NCBI GenBank assembly: GCA_003577005.1
Contig: QEUW01000019.1
Location: 1-44,770, forward strand
Origin: Chloroflexota bacterium
GTDB taxonomy: Bacteria; Chloroflexota; Anaerolineae; Caldilineales; Caldilineaceae
Reading direction: 5' to 3'
Length of the DNA: 44,770 bases
The translations under genes and the position numbers were made by a program. Below, piece after piece: positions 43,676 to 44,770 of the stretch. The notes beneath the pieces are model-generated. The model was not told the origin of the DNA, searched no databases, and saw only the letters and a program-made list of their open reading frames with translations. Position 1 is the stretch's first letter. Each line of letters opens with the position of its first letter.

Positions 43676-44770
43676 TTACAACGTCGCGCTCATATACAGT
43701 TCACCCTGCTCAAAGCCGCGCGCAGCATAATAGCCACGAGTCCCCGTGGCTGCGATCACACTGATACGCTGGAAACCCGCCTCCCGGCTGATGCGCCGCG
43801 CCTCTTCCAGTAGCCGTGTCCCCAGCCCGGCATGTTGCGGACGGCCTTCGCTCTCCTTGCCGATGCTCAGCGCCGGACCATAGACATGCACCTCGCGGAT
43901 CATGGCGCTCCCGGCGATCTCATCGATAAATGCCCGGCTGCCCACACCAGGCGCCAGCGGCAAACTCAAGCGCAAAAAGCCGGCAATCAGACCCGGCTGG
44001 GCGCTCCCCTCGTGTGTGGCAAAGTAGAGAAAGTGCTCGTGCGTCAGATCGGTGTCATACGTGTAGCTGCGCAGTTCAAGCTCCTCGGCGCGTACCTGGC
44101 GGCGTTTGATCTCGTGGCAGCGAATACAGCCGCACTGCTGGCCCCGCCGCGCCAGTTCCTCGTGGACAAGCTGGCGCAGATTGCTCGTTTTGACCCCCGC
44201 CTCGATGTGGTGCGCCGGGATGTCGCGGAAGAGCCGGTTGACGCGTGTGTAGGGCGGAATCGCCGGCTTGACATCGGCCAGCAACCCCACCAATTCTTCC
44301 AGGCTGTAGGGGTGGTAGAGCCCCTGCCGCCAGAGGTCGTATAGCTCCGTGCCGCCGATCAGCGAACAGGGGTAAATCTTCAACTCGTCCGGGCGGATAG
44401 CCGGATCATCGAAGAAACGGGCGAAATCCTCGCGGTCTTTGGCCGCTTGTTGAGCGCCAGGATCTCATCGTCCAGGCTCTGGACGCCGATCTGCACCTTG
44501 GTCACGCCCAGCTTGCGCAGGTGGCGGATCTCGTCCGGCGTCACCCAGTCCGGCCGCGTCTCGACCACCAAGCCGACGTTGCGGTGGGCGGCGGTGACGT
44601 TGTACGCTTGCGCCTCGGCCAGCGAGGATGAACCAGCGTAGGCTGGATTGCCGGCGGCATTCATCGCGTCAAAACAGCGCTGGATAAACCACTCACGGTA
44701 GTCCTTGCTATAGGCGCTCCACGTCCCGCCGAGGATGAGCAATTCCACCTTGTCCGCCGCATGGCCGATG
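43676..44770 (-). pseudogene. Elp3-like radical SAM/GNAT protein, frameshifted and 5' truncated by window edge
   Basis: Homologous to Elp3, which modifies uridine 34 of tRNA using a radical-SAM domain and an acetyltransferase domain. The upstream frame (to 44380) has GGTWSAY, VGLVVETRPDWV and VTKVQIGVQSLDDEILALNKR, then leaves frame and stops. The downstream frame resumes at DREDFARFFDDP and continues with DELKIYPCSLIGGTELY, a zinc-type CGCIRCHEI site and a GNAT end (GLGTRLLEEARRIS, GYYAARGFEQGE). About 33 residues expected between NKR and the DREDF segment are missing, so this is an out-of-frame internal deletion. The radical-SAM cysteines lie beyond the window. Whether it is a true pseudogene or an assembly error cannot be told. 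Confidence 0.88.

Overview
The window looks like a piece of a Chloroflexota chromosome, probably Caldilineae or Anaerolineae. This is inferred from style: GC-rich coding, many GT-B glycosyltransferases, secreted proteins with Thr-Pro spacers and LPLV-type motifs, and dispersed short repeats. No marker gene was tested and no database was searched. Nearly every call rests on motifs read by eye.

Layout. Positions 1-7400 (+ strand) hold a dienelactone-hydrolase end, a DUF6295-like protein, the FtsH membrane protease, a short-chain dehydrogenase, cardiolipin synthase and glyceraldehyde-3-phosphate dehydrogenase. Positions 7600-8620 (- strand) hold a tRNA block (elongator Met, initiator Met, Leu-CAG) with two near-consensus promoters, two terminators and an FtsB/DivIC-like gene. 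Positions 8782-36070 (- strand) form one large surface-polysaccharide region. Read in transcription order it encodes a small membrane hydrolase-like protein, a Wzx-like flippase, a methyltransferase, a glycosyltransferase, three secreted glycosidase-like proteins with one secreted beta-propeller, a Wzm/Wzt ABC exporter, two methyltransferases and six glycosyltransferase-type proteins. Three of those six are multi-domain fusions. The last fusion carries a complete holo-ACP synthase at its C-terminus. Positions 36370-39910 hold an Hsp20 gene (-) with a strong terminator and a secreted mono-haem protein (+). Positions 39990-44770 (- strand) hold clpB and an Elp3-like gene, both interrupted by out-of-frame internal deletions, on either side of a VapBC toxin-antitoxin pair.

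How it works together. The central region should build a glycan on a lipid carrier (GT4, GT2 and WsaF-like transferases), modify it (methyltransferases), export it (Wzm/Wzt with a glycan-recognising Wzt C-terminal domain, and/or Wzx) and possibly trim it outside the cell (GH-A-fold proteins reminiscent of PslG). Several of the transferases share C-terminal tethering-helix and coiled-coil modules.

A second theme is repeats. Arrays built on TTCGTGATGCGTA or GAACGYAGA sit at gene boundaries and often supply stop codons. A third repeat forms an in-frame linker inside a fused glycosyltransferase. At least five MITE-like inverted-repeat elements occupy the intergenic gaps. These repeats, the gene fusions and the recurrent LPLV surface motif are the most promising novelties. 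I saw no CRISPR array, transposase, prophage or rRNA.
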